DNA of 64,000 nucleotides, taken from positions 117,125 to 181,124 of the forward strand of contig JACZRS010000007.1 in assembly GCA_022574595.1 (NCBI GenBank), written 5' to 3'. This stretch comes from Planctomycetota bacterium (GTDB taxonomy: Bacteria; Planctomycetota; Phycisphaerae; Phycisphaerales; SM1A02). The notes below the pieces were generated by a model. The model saw nothing but the letters and a program-made list of their open reading frames with translations. It was not told the origin of the DNA and ran no database searches. Shown piece after piece: positions 1 through 8,267 of this stretch (the stretch's first letter is position 1; each line of letters opens with the position of its first letter). A program made the translations under genes and the position numbers.

Positions 1-315
1 TTTGCGCTTCGTTACAAGGCTCGAGCCTTTACCATCAAAGACAAGTTCGCCATTTACTGCGCTCCAGTGCGCCCGCATATTGTCATCTGCTTTTTGCTGA
101 GCGTCTTTTAATTGTGCCTCTGATAACTTGGCTAGTTTAGGCGGGCCGCCAACTAGCCCTTTCCAGCCATCAAGATTTCGCCCATTAAATAAAGTGGTAA
201 ATCCGTTTGGAGGTGTGTTGTGATCTTCCTTATCAGTTGCGGGTGGGGTAAGAGTGATGCCCAGCGCAGCGACTAGAACTAAAAACATGTAACACCTATA
301 CAATAATAATGACAT
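1..315 (-). CDS. DUF1080 (3-keto-disaccharide hydrolase-like) protein, partial
   Basis: The gene runs leftwards off the window, so only the first 105 codons are visible. I chose the ATG at 315 because a GGAG motif sits about seven bases upstream; an in-frame ATG nine codons later is an alternative. Residues about 1-22 form a hydrophobic signal segment (LLLYRCYMFLVLVAALGI), implying export. The mature start has the DUF1080 signature GFTTLFNGRNLDGWKG followed by VNGELVFDGKG. Members of this family (concanavalin-like fold) hydrolyse or cleave 3-keto-glycosides, or are of unknown substrate. The nearby run of Gfo/Idh/MocA dehydrogenases and TIM-barrel isomerases on the other strand fits a shared role in periplasmic sugar oxidation; that link is inference. 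Confidence 0.85.
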   Translation of the reverse strand, partial: MSLLLYRCYMFLVLVAALGITLTPPATDKEDHNTPPNGFTTLFNGRNLDGWKGLVGGPPKLAKLSEAQLKDAQQKADDNMRAHWSAVNGELVFDGKGSSLVTKRK

Positions 316-354
316 TGCTTTCTCCAACAGATTGAGCATGATTTGCTGCACATT

Positions 355-1401
355 TTAATTACTAGAATACTCACTCTGCTTTTTAACAAAAGGCGCTGAG
401 CCAAAGTTTATTTTCTGCCAAGTACCATCTGAAGCTTCAAAGGCAATTTGTACAAAGGTATGGGGAAATTTCTTGAGCAGCTTTTTAGCTTCGGTTGGCC
501 CTAACACACTGATTGCTGAGGCCAGGGCATCCGCGGTAGTACAGTCTTGTGCTACAACGGTCACCGCAATGCGATTGGTCAGGGCCATACCAGTTCTTGG
601 GTCGATGATGTGCGAATATCGCTTGCCTTTGGATTTGAGGAATTGCTCACTATCTCCTGATGTTGCAATGCCTTTGTTTTTGCAAAGTAGATTTATTGTG
701 GCTTTTATATCTGAACCATCTCTTACCGAAACTATCCAAGCTTTTTTATCAGGCGGTGGAGCGCCTGCTGCAATATCTCCTCCGAGATCAACCAGACATA
801 TGTTGATGCCAACTCCTGCAAGTGTTTTCATTGCTTCATCAACCGCAAAGCCTTTCCCGATCCCGCCCAAATCTAATATCATGCCCGGCTGTTTCAATTT
901 GACGCTGTTGGCTGAACTGTCAATTATGATTTTCTCCCAGCCAACCCAGGTCATTGCTTTATTAATCGCAGCATTGTTGGGGAAAATTCCGCCAGAGCGA
1001 GCAGTTCTCCAAAGCCTGACGAGAGGCCCGACGGTTATGTCGAAAGCTCCGCCGCTTACTATTGATATTTCTTGTGCCCGCTCAAGGACATTTAATAAAT
1101 CTTTGCTGACTAATTTGGAATTTCCGCCCGCGGTCTTGCAAAGCTGCATAAGCTCGCTATTTGCTCGGTAGTCGCTTAGAACACTATCCAGATCACTCAT
1201 TCGCTTGAATGCTGATCGTGCAGCACTGCGGGCAGCTTCTTCATCTTCACAATAAAGCACAATTCGAGCATCAACTCCCATGATGATTTGGTTATATTCA
1301 TAGCGGTTAAGATTACTATTATTTATAGTACATCCTGATAAGTATCCAAACCCGCCAGGCAAGAGGACGCAGAAAATCATGATTCGAAGGAAAGCTTTCA
1401 T
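355..1401 (-). CDS. apbE: ApbE family FAD:protein FMN transferase, lipoprotein
   Basis: ApbE enzymes transfer FMN from FAD onto a threonine of exported flavoproteins. Here the N-terminus MKAFLRIM starts a signal peptide ending in a lipobox (YLSGC), so the enzyme is probably anchored on the outer face of a membrane. Family motifs in order are GGAFDITVGPL, the flavin-binding DLGGIGKGFAVD, VDLGGDIAA, and near the C-terminus SHIIDPRTG followed by TTADALASAISVLG. Length (about 348 aa) is normal. A longer start at 1419 is possible. Either start makes the 5' end overlap the start of the divergent FGE-like gene; a start at 1380 would nearly remove the overlap but would shorten the signal peptide. No obvious flavoprotein target lies next door. 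Confidence 0.92.
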   Translation of the reverse strand: MKAFLRIMIFCVLLPGGFGYLSGCTINNSNLNRYEYNQIIMGVDARIVLYCEDEEAARSAARSAFKRMSDLDSVLSDYRANSELMQLCKTAGGNSKLVSKDLLNVLERAQEISIVSGGAFDITVGPLVRLWRTARSGGIFPNNAAINKAMTWVGWEKIIIDSSANSVKLKQPGMILDLGGIGKGFAVDEAMKTLAGVGINICLVDLGGDIAAGAPPPDKKAWIVSVRDGSDIKATINLLCKNKGIATSGDSEQFLKSKGKRYSHIIDPRTGMALTNRIAVTVVAQDCTTADALASAISVLGPTEAKKLLKKFPHTFVQIAFEASDGTWQKINFGSAPFVKKQSEYSSN

Positions 1402-2269
1402 TTCATCAATAATAACCATGTTTGTGGTTTTCGCACCTTCTATAGGATGTGCGACACAACCACAATCATCGAATGGTGCGACTCGTGCGAGTCAGCCTAG
1501 GCCAATACCACGTAGAGTAATCCTTCAGCCGTTCACTGAATCTATCCTAGGGACAACTGTTTCCTTTGATATGGTTCCTGTTAATAAGCCAAACCCAAAT
1601 CCCGACTCGAAATATCGACTCAAACAAAGTCCGTTCTGGATCGCTAAAACCGAAGTAACTTGGGATCTTTATGACTTATTTACTTATGGTCTGGATCGAA
1701 CAGGAACAGAAGGTGATCCAGAAGTTGATGCAGTTACGCGGCCTAGCAAGCCTTACATATCTATGGACCGTGGTTTTGGTCGGTCTGGCTATCCGGTTAT
1801 TTCGGTTTCATATCATGGGGCTAGGACATTTTGCCAATGGCTATCTGAGAAAACTGGCAAGAATTATCGTCTGCCCACCGAATCCCAGTGGAAAATTGTT
1901 TGTGAGTCAGCCGGTGGGAAAACACTAACAAACCCAGCACAACATGCGTGGTATGAGGAAAACGCAGACTATCAAACGCATGAAGTAGCTACAAAAAAGG
2001 CGAATGGGCTAGGCCTACACGATATGTTTGGCAATGCTTCAGAATGGTGCAGCACTATTGATGGTAAAGGTGTTACCATGGGCGGGACATACCAGGATAC
2101 TGCGGATGCTATTGGGTGCCTGGCAAGAGTCGAACCGATCGAAGAATGGAACGAACTCGATCCACAAATACCCAAGGGAATTTGGTGGTTAACCGATGCG
2201 GGCTTTGTGGGGCTGCGAGTTGTGTGTATTCCCTCAGTGGATGAAGATGAAGGAGCAAATGATGATTAG
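1379..2269 (+). CDS. SUMF1/FGE-like (formylglycine-generating enzyme fold) lipoprotein
   Basis: The protein has an N-terminal signal with a lipobox-like end (APSIGC) and then a complete FGE-sulfatase fold. Recognisable pieces are FWIAKTEVTWDLYDLF, the GYPVISVSYHGARTFCQWLS block, YRLPTESQWK, GLHDMFGNASEWC and the final GFVGLRVV. In the family this fold either converts sulfatase cysteine to formylglycine or serves as a binding module. The usual paired active-site cysteines of true FGE are not evident, so a non-catalytic or different role is more likely. It is the first gene of the plus-strand oxidoreductase operon, and its stop overlaps the next start. The start at 1379 has a weak GAGG about 13 bases upstream; ATG 1418 is an alternative that would cut into the signal. 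Confidence 0.88.
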   Translation: MIRRKAFISSIITMFVVFAPSIGCATQPQSSNGATRASQPRPIPRRVILQPFTESILGTTVSFDMVPVNKPNPNPDSKYRLKQSPFWIAKTEVTWDLYDLFTYGLDRTGTEGDPEVDAVTRPSKPYISMDRGFGRSGYPVISVSYHGARTFCQWLSEKTGKNYRLPTESQWKIVCESAGGKTLTNPAQHAWYEENADYQTHEVATKKANGLGLHDMFGNASEWCSTIDGKGVTMGGTYQDTADAIGCLARVEPIEEWNELDPQIPKGIWWLTDAGFVGLRVVCIPSVDEDEGANDD

Positions 2270-3581
2270 TAACAAAAATAATTCGGATCTTACCAGGCGC
2301 GATTTTGTAAGAACTACCGCGGCCGTAGCAACTGCTAGCGCGCTGGTTATTCCAACCTGGGCGCACGCCAGTGGTGATGATACGATCCGAGTTGGCTTTA
2401 TCGGTTGTGGCGGACGCGGCACAGGCGCAGCAGGTCAGGCGCTTAAAGCTGACCCTAATGTGAAATTAGTAGCTATGGGCGATGCGTTTGAGGATCGATT
2501 GGCCAGCAGTCTTAAGCGCTTAAGTAGTAGTCACGCTGACAAAGTCGATGTTCCCGTTGAGCGTCAGTTCATAGGCTTTGATGCGTATAAGAAAGTTATC
2601 GCAAGCGATGTCGATGTTGTGATTCTTACAACACCCCCGCATTTTCGACCTGCACATCTAAAAGCAGCGATCGATGCGGGCAAGCACGTATTTTGTGAAA
2701 AGCCCATGGCTGTTGATGCGACCGGGGTTCGCTCGGTTCTCGAATCCGCAGCTGAGGCAAAACGCAAAGGCCTTTCGTTGATGTCCGGTTTTTGTTGGCG
2801 CTATAGCTATGCACAACGCGAAACTTATGGTCGCATCCTTGACGGCGGAATCGGTGATGTTGTAAGTATGCACACTACTTACAATACTGGCATTCTTGGC
2901 AAGAAGCCTCGCCAGAATCATTGGTCGGATATGGAATGGCAAATGCGAAACTGGCAACACTTCACCTGGTTGTCCGGCGATCACATCGCAGAACAAGCTT
3001 GCCATGCAATTGATTGGATCAACTGGGCCATGAACGGTGAAATGCCAGTCAAAGCTACTGCGCTAGGCGGAAGACAAGTGCGAAAAGGTGCTGAGTCAGG
3101 CAATGTTTACGACCACTTTTCTGTTACCTATGAATATGAAGATGGCAGACGCTGCTTCCACTCATGCAGGCAGATACCAAATTGCTCAAACGATAATACC
3201 GCTCATATAACAGGCACTAAAGGTATTTGCACAATTAATCCATGGGGGCCTGACTGCGTAATTAAGGGTGAAAAACCATGGCGATATAAGGGCGAAAATC
3301 CCAACATGTATCAGGTTGAGCACAACGAACTGTTTGCAGCAATTAGAAGTGGTCAACCAATTAATGATGGCATTTGGATGGCTAACTCCACGATGATGTC
3401 GATCATGGGTCGCATGTCTGCATACACCGGTAAAACGGTTACTTGGGAGCAAGCGTTGTATTCCCCTGAAGACTTAACACCTTCGCATTATGAGTTTAGC
3501 AATGTTCAAATGCCAGCCGTGGCAATGCCCGGACAAACGGAGTTTCTCCCGGGTAAAGCGCCCGAACTAATAGGTAGTTAA
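2262..3581 (+). CDS. Tat-exported Gfo/Idh/MocA family oxidoreductase (copy 1)
   Basis: This is an NAD(P)-dependent sugar dehydrogenase-type protein. The start at 2262 has AGGAG six bases upstream and overlaps the preceding stop by eight bases, which suggests translational coupling; ATG 2259 directly before it is possible. A twin-arginine signal (LTRRDFVRTTAAVATASALV) precedes the Rossmann motif VGFIGCGGRGTGAA. The family catalytic EKP motif is present (VFCEKPMAVD), and the C-terminal half carries the GFO/IDH/MocA sheet domain. It closely parallels the gene at 4532 in layout and motifs (NHWSDMEWQMRNWQHFTW, and similarly in the other copy). Substrate is unknown; glycoside or inositol oxidation at a hydroxyl is the usual chemistry. 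Export with a tightly bound or co-folded cofactor via Tat is inferred. Confidence 0.93.
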   Translation: MISNKNNSDLTRRDFVRTTAAVATASALVIPTWAHASGDDTIRVGFIGCGGRGTGAAGQALKADPNVKLVAMGDAFEDRLASSLKRLSSSHADKVDVPVERQFIGFDAYKKVIASDVDVVILTTPPHFRPAHLKAAIDAGKHVFCEKPMAVDATGVRSVLESAAEAKRKGLSLMSGFCWRYSYAQRETYGRILDGGIGDVVSMHTTYNTGILGKKPRQNHWSDMEWQMRNWQHFTWLSGDHIAEQACHAIDWINWAMNGEMPVKATALGGRQVRKGAESGNVYDHFSVTYEYEDGRRCFHSCRQIPNCSNDNTAHITGTKGICTINPWGPDCVIKGEKPWRYKGENPNMYQVEHNELFAAIRSGQPINDGIWMANSTMMSIMGRMSAYTGKTVTWEQALYSPEDLTPSHYEFSNVQMPAVAMPGQTEFLPGKAPELIGS

Positions 3582-3584
3582 TAA

Positions 3585-4490
3585 ATGGATGATTCTATTA
3601 CCAGGCGCGAATTTGTCGCAGTTGCAGCAATTGGTGCAGCCGGTTTGCAAACGGCTAATGCTTTAGCAATTAATGTGCAGCATCAACCACGCAATATTAA
3701 AAAATCGCTGAAGTTCGGCATGGTGCATGTTAAAGGTTCGCTTCTTGAAAAGTTTCAATTACTTAAAAATATAGGCTATGATGGTGTTGAACTTGATAGC
3801 CCCAACAACCTTGATCGCGATGAAATCCTCAATGCAATGAATAGTACCGGTCTTGCAATTCCGGGGGTTATCGATTCAGCGCATTGGTCTAAGCCGTTAT
3901 CGCATGCTGATCCCAATGTGCGAGGCGAAGGTCGAAAAGCGTTAGAAACAGCGCTGCAAGATGCAAAGGCTTACGGTTCATCTACTGTTCTGCTTGTCCC
4001 TGCTGTTGTAAACAAAACAGTTTCGTACAAGGCAGCTTACGAAAGATCCCAGGCAGAGATTAGAAAAGTATTACCACTTGCTGAGGAATTAAAAGTAAAA
4101 ATCGCCATTGAAAATGTCTGGAACAGTTTTCTGCTTAGCCCCCTTGAAGCTGCACGTTACATTGATGAGTTTGAAAGTGACCATATCGGTTGGTACTTCG
4201 ACGTTGGCAATATCATCAACTTCGGTTGGCCTGAACATTGGATTGAAATTCTAAATAAGCGCATCCTCAAGCTCGACATTAAAGAGTTTTCACGCAAGAA
4301 ACGCAACGATGAGGGGCTTTGGAAAGGCTTTAATGTTAAGTTGCTCGAAGGTGATTGTGATTGGCCCGCGGTAATGAAAGCCCTGGATAAGATAGGATAT
4401 AGCGGTTGGGCTTCAGCGGAAGTTAGCGGTGGTGGTGAAGAGCGCCTTCGTGAAATAGCTCAGCGCATGGATGAAATATTCGTTAGCTAA
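3585..4490 (+). CDS. Tat-exported sugar phosphate isomerase/epimerase-like TIM barrel
   Basis: The protein begins with a Tat signal (ITRREFVAVAAIGAAGLQTA) and continues as an AP-endonuclease-2/xylose-isomerase-like TIM barrel. Typical landmarks are GYDGVELDSP near the start, IAIENVWNSFLLSP with a metal-binding glutamate, and GWYFDVGNI, followed by LKLDIKEF. Family members isomerise or epimerise (keto)sugars using a divalent metal. The start lies three bases after the stop of the preceding dehydrogenase, so the two form one transcription unit. The pair repeats downstream (4532 and 5840), suggesting oxidation followed by isomerisation of an exported sugar substrate. Exact substrate cannot be read from sequence. 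Confidence 0.9.
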   Translation: MDDSITRREFVAVAAIGAAGLQTANALAINVQHQPRNIKKSLKFGMVHVKGSLLEKFQLLKNIGYDGVELDSPNNLDRDEILNAMNSTGLAIPGVIDSAHWSKPLSHADPNVRGEGRKALETALQDAKAYGSSTVLLVPAVVNKTVSYKAAYERSQAEIRKVLPLAEELKVKIAIENVWNSFLLSPLEAARYIDEFESDHIGWYFDVGNIINFGWPEHWIEILNKRILKLDIKEFSRKKRNDEGLWKGFNVKLLEGDCDWPAVMKALDKIGYSGWASAEVSGGGEERLREIAQRMDEIFVS

Positions 4491-4531
4491 GTAATTGTTT
4501 ATTTGCTCTGCTTAATAAAATGGAGTCAGCC

Positions 4532-5827
4532 ATGGATCAAACAAGTGATAAATCAACATACACACGTCGTGATTTTGTCAAAGCCACAGCCGTAGTTGCA
4601 GGTAGTGCAGTACCGCTGGCCGCCATTGCCGGTTCCGCTTTTGCTAGTGGATCAGATCAATTGAAGGTAGGACTAATTGGCTGCGGCGGGCGCGGTACCG
4701 GAGCAGCGTTTAATATTTTAAATGCAAGCAATCAAGTGCGCATCGTGGCGCTTGCGGATTTGTTTGATGATCGGCTTAATGGTTGTCGCAATAATCTAGC
4801 ATCTGAAAACAATGAAAATCGTGATCGAGCGCAAGTTGAAGATGATCGCTGCTACGTTGGCTTTGATGCATTTCAGAAACTTATCGCTAGCGATGTTGAT
4901 ATTGTCATTCTTGCGACCACGCCGCACTTTAGACCAATGCAATTTAGAGCTGCTATTGCAGCAAATAAACACGTTTTTATGGAAAAACCCGTTGCGGTTG
5001 ACCCAACTGGTATTCGCTCAGTGATCGCAACCGCAGCAGAAGCTAGACGCAAAAACCTATCCGTAGTAACTGGTACTCAGCGTCGACATGAAGCACGATA
5101 CTTAGCCCTTATGGACAGAATTCATTCCGGCGAGATCGGAGAAATCGTTTCCGCTCGCTGCTACTGGAATCAGGGTAGTCTTTGGGTCAAAGAACAACAA
5201 CCCACCTGGACGGATATGGAATGGCAAATCCGAAACTGGCTCTACTTCACCTGGGCATCCGGCGATCACATTGTCGAGCAGCACGTGCATAATCTCGATG
5301 TCTGCAACTGGGCCATTGGATCGCACCCAATTAAATGCTTCGGTATGGGTGGGCGCGAGGTAAGAACCGCGCCAAAGTACGGCCACATCTTCGATCACTT
5401 TGCAATTGAATATGAATATCCCAATGGTGTAGTCATGCAAAGCTATTGTCGGCAGATTGATGGTTGCAAAAATCAAGTCGCGGAAGGAATTCACGGCTCA
5501 ATAGGCAGAGCATGGATAGGTGGGGGAACAAGGATTATAGGTAAGAACGCTTGGCAATTTACAGAAAAGAATCCTAATCCATACGTTGTTGAACACAAAG
5601 ACCTGATCGCAAGTATCACCGGTAAAGGCAAATATCTAAATGAAGCTAAACGTGTCGCTGAATCCACACTTACCGCAATCATGGGGCGAATGAGCGCATA
5701 CACCGGCAAGGAATTAACCTGGGAAGCAGCACTTAACTCTGAGCTCGATCTTTCGCCACCTGCTTATGAATTCGGTTCGCTCCCAACGACAGAAGTAGCT
5801 GTACCTGGTAAAACCCCGCTGATTTAA
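4532..5827 (+). CDS. Tat-exported Gfo/Idh/MocA family oxidoreductase (copy 2)
   Basis: This is the second dehydrogenase of the operon. I chose ATG 4532 because GGAG lies six bases before it; an in-frame ATG at 4520 would add four residues. The Tat motif is YTRRDFVKATAVVAGSAV, the Rossmann motif VGLIGCGGRGTGAA, and the catalytic lysine motif FMEKPVAVDPTG. The C-terminal domain keeps blocks seen in copy 1, for example ASGDHIVEQHVHNLD and IMGRMSAYTGK. The two copies are clearly paralogous yet diverged over most of their length, so the duplication is old. It is followed after 12 bases by another TIM-barrel isomerase, giving a repeated two-gene unit. Confidence 0.93.
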   Translation: MDQTSDKSTYTRRDFVKATAVVAGSAVPLAAIAGSAFASGSDQLKVGLIGCGGRGTGAAFNILNASNQVRIVALADLFDDRLNGCRNNLASENNENRDRAQVEDDRCYVGFDAFQKLIASDVDIVILATTPHFRPMQFRAAIAANKHVFMEKPVAVDPTGIRSVIATAAEARRKNLSVVTGTQRRHEARYLALMDRIHSGEIGEIVSARCYWNQGSLWVKEQQPTWTDMEWQIRNWLYFTWASGDHIVEQHVHNLDVCNWAIGSHPIKCFGMGGREVRTAPKYGHIFDHFAIEYEYPNGVVMQSYCRQIDGCKNQVAEGIHGSIGRAWIGGGTRIIGKNAWQFTEKNPNPYVVEHKDLIASITGKGKYLNEAKRVAESTLTAIMGRMSAYTGKELTWEAALNSELDLSPPAYEFGSLPTTEVAVPGKTPLI

Positions 5828-5839
5828 GGACAAATTGCA

Positions 5840-6751
5840 ATGAAGCGAAGAGAATTCATCGCGGCCGCTAGTGGAGCAGCAGCTGTATTAACTACGGGTA
5901 ACAATGCCGATGCTGCGGGAACCACCAAACAATCTGGCTCCTTTAAACTCAAGTACGCGCCGCACTTTGCTATGTTCAAGCATCACGCAGGCAATGATCC
6001 GGTTGATCAATTAAAATTTGCAGCCGATGAAGGATTTACTGCGTGGGAAGATAACGGCATGGCAGGTAAATCCATTGCCGATCAGGAGCGCATTGCAAAA
6101 GCAATGGACGAACTCTCCATGACCATGGGTGTCTTTGTCGCAGATGCCCAATGGTCCAAACCAATCTACGCATTAGGTGGTTCTGAAACACGAAAGATGC
6201 TGCAGGAAAAGATGCGCAGTGCAGTTGAAGTCGCAAAGCGCGTAAACGCAAAGTGGTGCACTATTGTGCCCGGACCTTATGACAAAAGATTAGAGTGGGA
6301 TTACCAAACCGCTAACGTAGTTGACTGCTTGAAAGCCATGGCCGAGATATGTGAACCGGCCGGTCTGGTTATGGTCCTGGAAGGGCTTAATCCATATCGC
6401 GATCATCCAGGCATGTTTCTTACAAAAATCCCCCAGGCCTATCAGCTTTGTAAAGCTGTAAACAGCCCAACGTGCAAAATTCTCGATGATCTTTATCACC
6501 AGCAAATAACCGAAGGCAATCTGATACCCAATATTGATAAAGCCTACAGCGAAATTGCCTATTTTCAGGTGGGTGATAATCCGGGACGAAAAGAACCAAC
6601 CACCGGCGAAATCAATTACCAAAACGTGTTCAAACACATCCACAAAAAGGGTTTTACAGGCGTAATCGGCATGGAGCACGGCAACAGCCAATCAGGCAAA
6701 GTCGGCGAACGCGCAGTGATTGATGCCTACCGCTACTCGGATGCGTTTTAA
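5840..6751 (+). CDS. Tat-exported hydroxypyruvate isomerase-like TIM barrel
   Basis: The gene has AAGGA about nine bases before the ATG and begins with MKRREFIAAASGAAAVL, a Tat signal. The body is a TIM barrel resembling the hydroxypyruvate isomerase (Hyi) branch of the xylose isomerase-like superfamily: VMVLEGLNPYRDHPGMFL, then ILDDLYHQQITEGNL, YFQVGDNPGRKEP and GFTGVIGMEHG. Acidic and histidine residues in these blocks normally bind the catalytic metal. It is the last gene of the plus-strand operon beginning at 1379. Hyi-type proteins in this context may act on 3-keto or other oxidised sugars and not hydroxypyruvate itself; that is inference from neighbours. Confidence 0.9.
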   Translation: MKRREFIAAASGAAAVLTTGNNADAAGTTKQSGSFKLKYAPHFAMFKHHAGNDPVDQLKFAADEGFTAWEDNGMAGKSIADQERIAKAMDELSMTMGVFVADAQWSKPIYALGGSETRKMLQEKMRSAVEVAKRVNAKWCTIVPGPYDKRLEWDYQTANVVDCLKAMAEICEPAGLVMVLEGLNPYRDHPGMFLTKIPQAYQLCKAVNSPTCKILDDLYHQQITEGNLIPNIDKAYSEIAYFQVGDNPGRKEPTTGEINYQNVFKHIHKKGFTGVIGMEHGNSQSGKVGERAVIDAYRYSDAF

Positions 6752-6811
6752 GAAATACGTAAATGCCAAATACGAGCTAGGTTGCCACAAACCTATATTT
6801 ACTCCTGCAGT

Positions 6812-7363
6812 CTACTTGATCCCAATGTATGCAATGTAACCACCTATAGCAAACAATATGTAAGCAGAGAAAACAAAGAATATCGAGCAGAAATTAAGAA
6901 CGTGGAATACCCACTTGGTTTGTCCATGACTCAAAAAACCTGCTAGATAAGTACAACCAGTGGCTATTGCACCCGAAAGTGTTCCATACACAAATGCCGC
7001 CAATGCGGAAGCTAATGCTGCAATCAACTCAGTCTTACCTGTCGTTGAGAGGTTTCCAACAAATGCGAGTATAGCTATAGCGGAGCCGCCATTTATGAGG
7101 ATTGCTGTTCGTAGTGCAGTTTGTCCTGCTAAGTTCACCGCGCGCATAAATTCTAGTTCAATTTGATTCTGTGCGCTGTATTGGGCTAGTATTCCCTCTT
7201 CAACGAATTTTGCTCGATCTCCTGCATTGGAACTATCGCTGTAATCTACTTCTAGCTCCGTAAGATAATTGTAAAGCGCTTGGATGCGAATTGTTTTTCG
7301 TCCTCTCGTTTCTAAATCACGTGCATCTTCACGAATTCGATTGATTATTTCAGTATCAGCCAT
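6812..7363 (-). CDS. Multi-TM protein of unknown function, last gene of a small operon
   Basis: I do not recognise a named family. The 183-residue product has a charged, mostly helical N-terminal half (residues 1-85, rich in R, E and D) followed by three or four hydrophobic segments: TAILINGGSAIAILAFVG, ELIAALASALAAFVYGTLSG with a following GCTYLAGFL, and a last one around FCSIFFVFSAYILFAIGGY. The layout suggests a cytoplasmic sensing or assembly part joined to a membrane module. It lies 30 bases downstream of the polyproline microprotein gene and in the same orientation as the 2TM protein at 7614, so the three are probably co-transcribed. It ends convergently with the isomerase operon. Confidence 0.75.
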   Translation of the reverse strand: MADTEIINRIREDARDLETRGRKTIRIQALYNYLTELEVDYSDSSNAGDRAKFVEEGILAQYSAQNQIELEFMRAVNLAGQTALRTAILINGGSAIAILAFVGNLSTTGKTELIAALASALAAFVYGTLSGAIATGCTYLAGFLSHGQTKWVFHVLNFCSIFFVFSAYILFAIGGYIAYIGIK

Positions 7364-7393
7364 TACTCAACTCTATTAGCCTAGGAAATAAGT

Positions 7394-7609
7394 TTAGATA
7401 TATTGCAATGCACCTTTCATTTTAGCTAGTCCCGGAGGTGGCGGCGGAGGCGGAGGCGGCGGTGGTGGAATTGGATGAGTTGGGAATACTGCAGGTGGAG
7501 ACTTTGGAGATTCCTCTCGCCCAGGAAAAGGAGCAGGTCTTCCGGGAGGTGGCCCCAGTGGCTCTGGTTGCGCCGGAGGTGGTGGAGCAGGTCGCTGAGG
7601 GTCGGCCAT
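7394..7609 (-). CDS. Proline-rich microprotein with a 12-proline run
   Basis: The 71-residue product is about half proline, with blocks such as RPAPPPPAQPEPLGPPPG and an uninterrupted run of twelve prolines near residues 48-59, ending GLAKMKGALQYI. No signal peptide or globular domain is visible. It could be a disordered linker or adaptor, for example a ligand for proline-binding modules, and its translation would depend on elongation factor P. The case for a real gene is its position: four bases after the stop of the 2TM gene and 30 bases before the multi-TM gene, all in one direction. Low-complexity composition leaves room for a chance reading frame. Confidence 0.55.
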   Translation of the reverse strand: MADPQRPAPPPPAQPEPLGPPPGRPAPFPGREESPKSPPAVFPTHPIPPPPPPPPPPPPGLAKMKGALQYI

Positions 7610-7613
7610 TGTA

Positions 7614-8117
7614 TTAGTCCTTTCGTGTTATGTCCGAAAATGATAAACCCAATCGTTGATGTAGAGCCCGTTCACATTCAACTAAAATCTCATTGTCTGG
7701 ATCCTCTAACTGCTTGGCTTGATAGTTACGTTCCCGTTCCGAGAGTGTCTCAAGTATGAGGACTACTTCGTTGGTGTTCCAGTTGATATGTTCGCCTTGC
7801 CTCCATAACCTTTCAAAATCAGTCCGTAGTTCTATCCACCCTTTGCAAAAATCTTTAGCATCAGCCACTCCTGAACTCACATAGCGCGTTCCAAAAAATG
7901 TAGCAACGAGGGCCACGCTTGCTCCAATTACGGATGAAACCCAAGAAAAGTCTTCTCGTATGCCAATCAGAGACGCGCCTAACACAAAAAAGGCCCCCAC
8001 AATTTTTCCGATGTTTCTTCGGCGCTTCAGTTTTGATAGTACCTTCTGCCAATAGCAGGCACTCAGCCTACTATGGTATAGAAGCTCCCATGCTTGATTT
8101 CGATGAAGTTCACTCAT
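7614..8117 (-). CDS. SLATT-like two-TM protein, first gene of a small operon
   Basis: The 167-residue protein has an N-terminal amphipathic helix (AWELLYHSRLSACYWQ), a basic stretch (KLKRRRN), two closely spaced hydrophobic helices (NIGKIVGAFFVLGASLIGI and WVSSVIGASVALVATFFG) and a long helical cytoplasmic tail. This order is that of SLATT-type 2TM effector proteins, which accompany nucleotide-signalling defence systems, but I see no nucleotidyltransferase or SLOG gene next to it, so the assignment is tentative. A GAGGTG motif precedes the ATG. The gene leads a three-gene unit with a polyproline microprotein and a multi-TM protein. Confidence 0.7.
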   Translation of the reverse strand: MSELHRNQAWELLYHSRLSACYWQKVLSKLKRRRNIGKIVGAFFVLGASLIGIREDFSWVSSVIGASVALVATFFGTRYVSSGVADAKDFCKGWIELRTDFERLWRQGEHINWNTNEVVLILETLSERERNYQAKQLEDPDNEILVECERALHQRLGLSFSDITRKD

Positions 8118-8267
8118 AGGTACACCTCACATATTGTATCAATTTGCGAGAATAGTGTAAGAGTGTCTTTATGGGGAATAAACAGCCAAGGAAAACGACT
8201 CTTTGAGGTATCCCGTTAGAAGTTTATGATTTAGCTAATTACTTTGATGCTCGGTAATTAGGCTCTC

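Noticed and set aside
473..1171. 232-codon plus-strand frame opposite apbE
   Set aside because: The minus strand encodes all ApbE motifs; this is a shadow.
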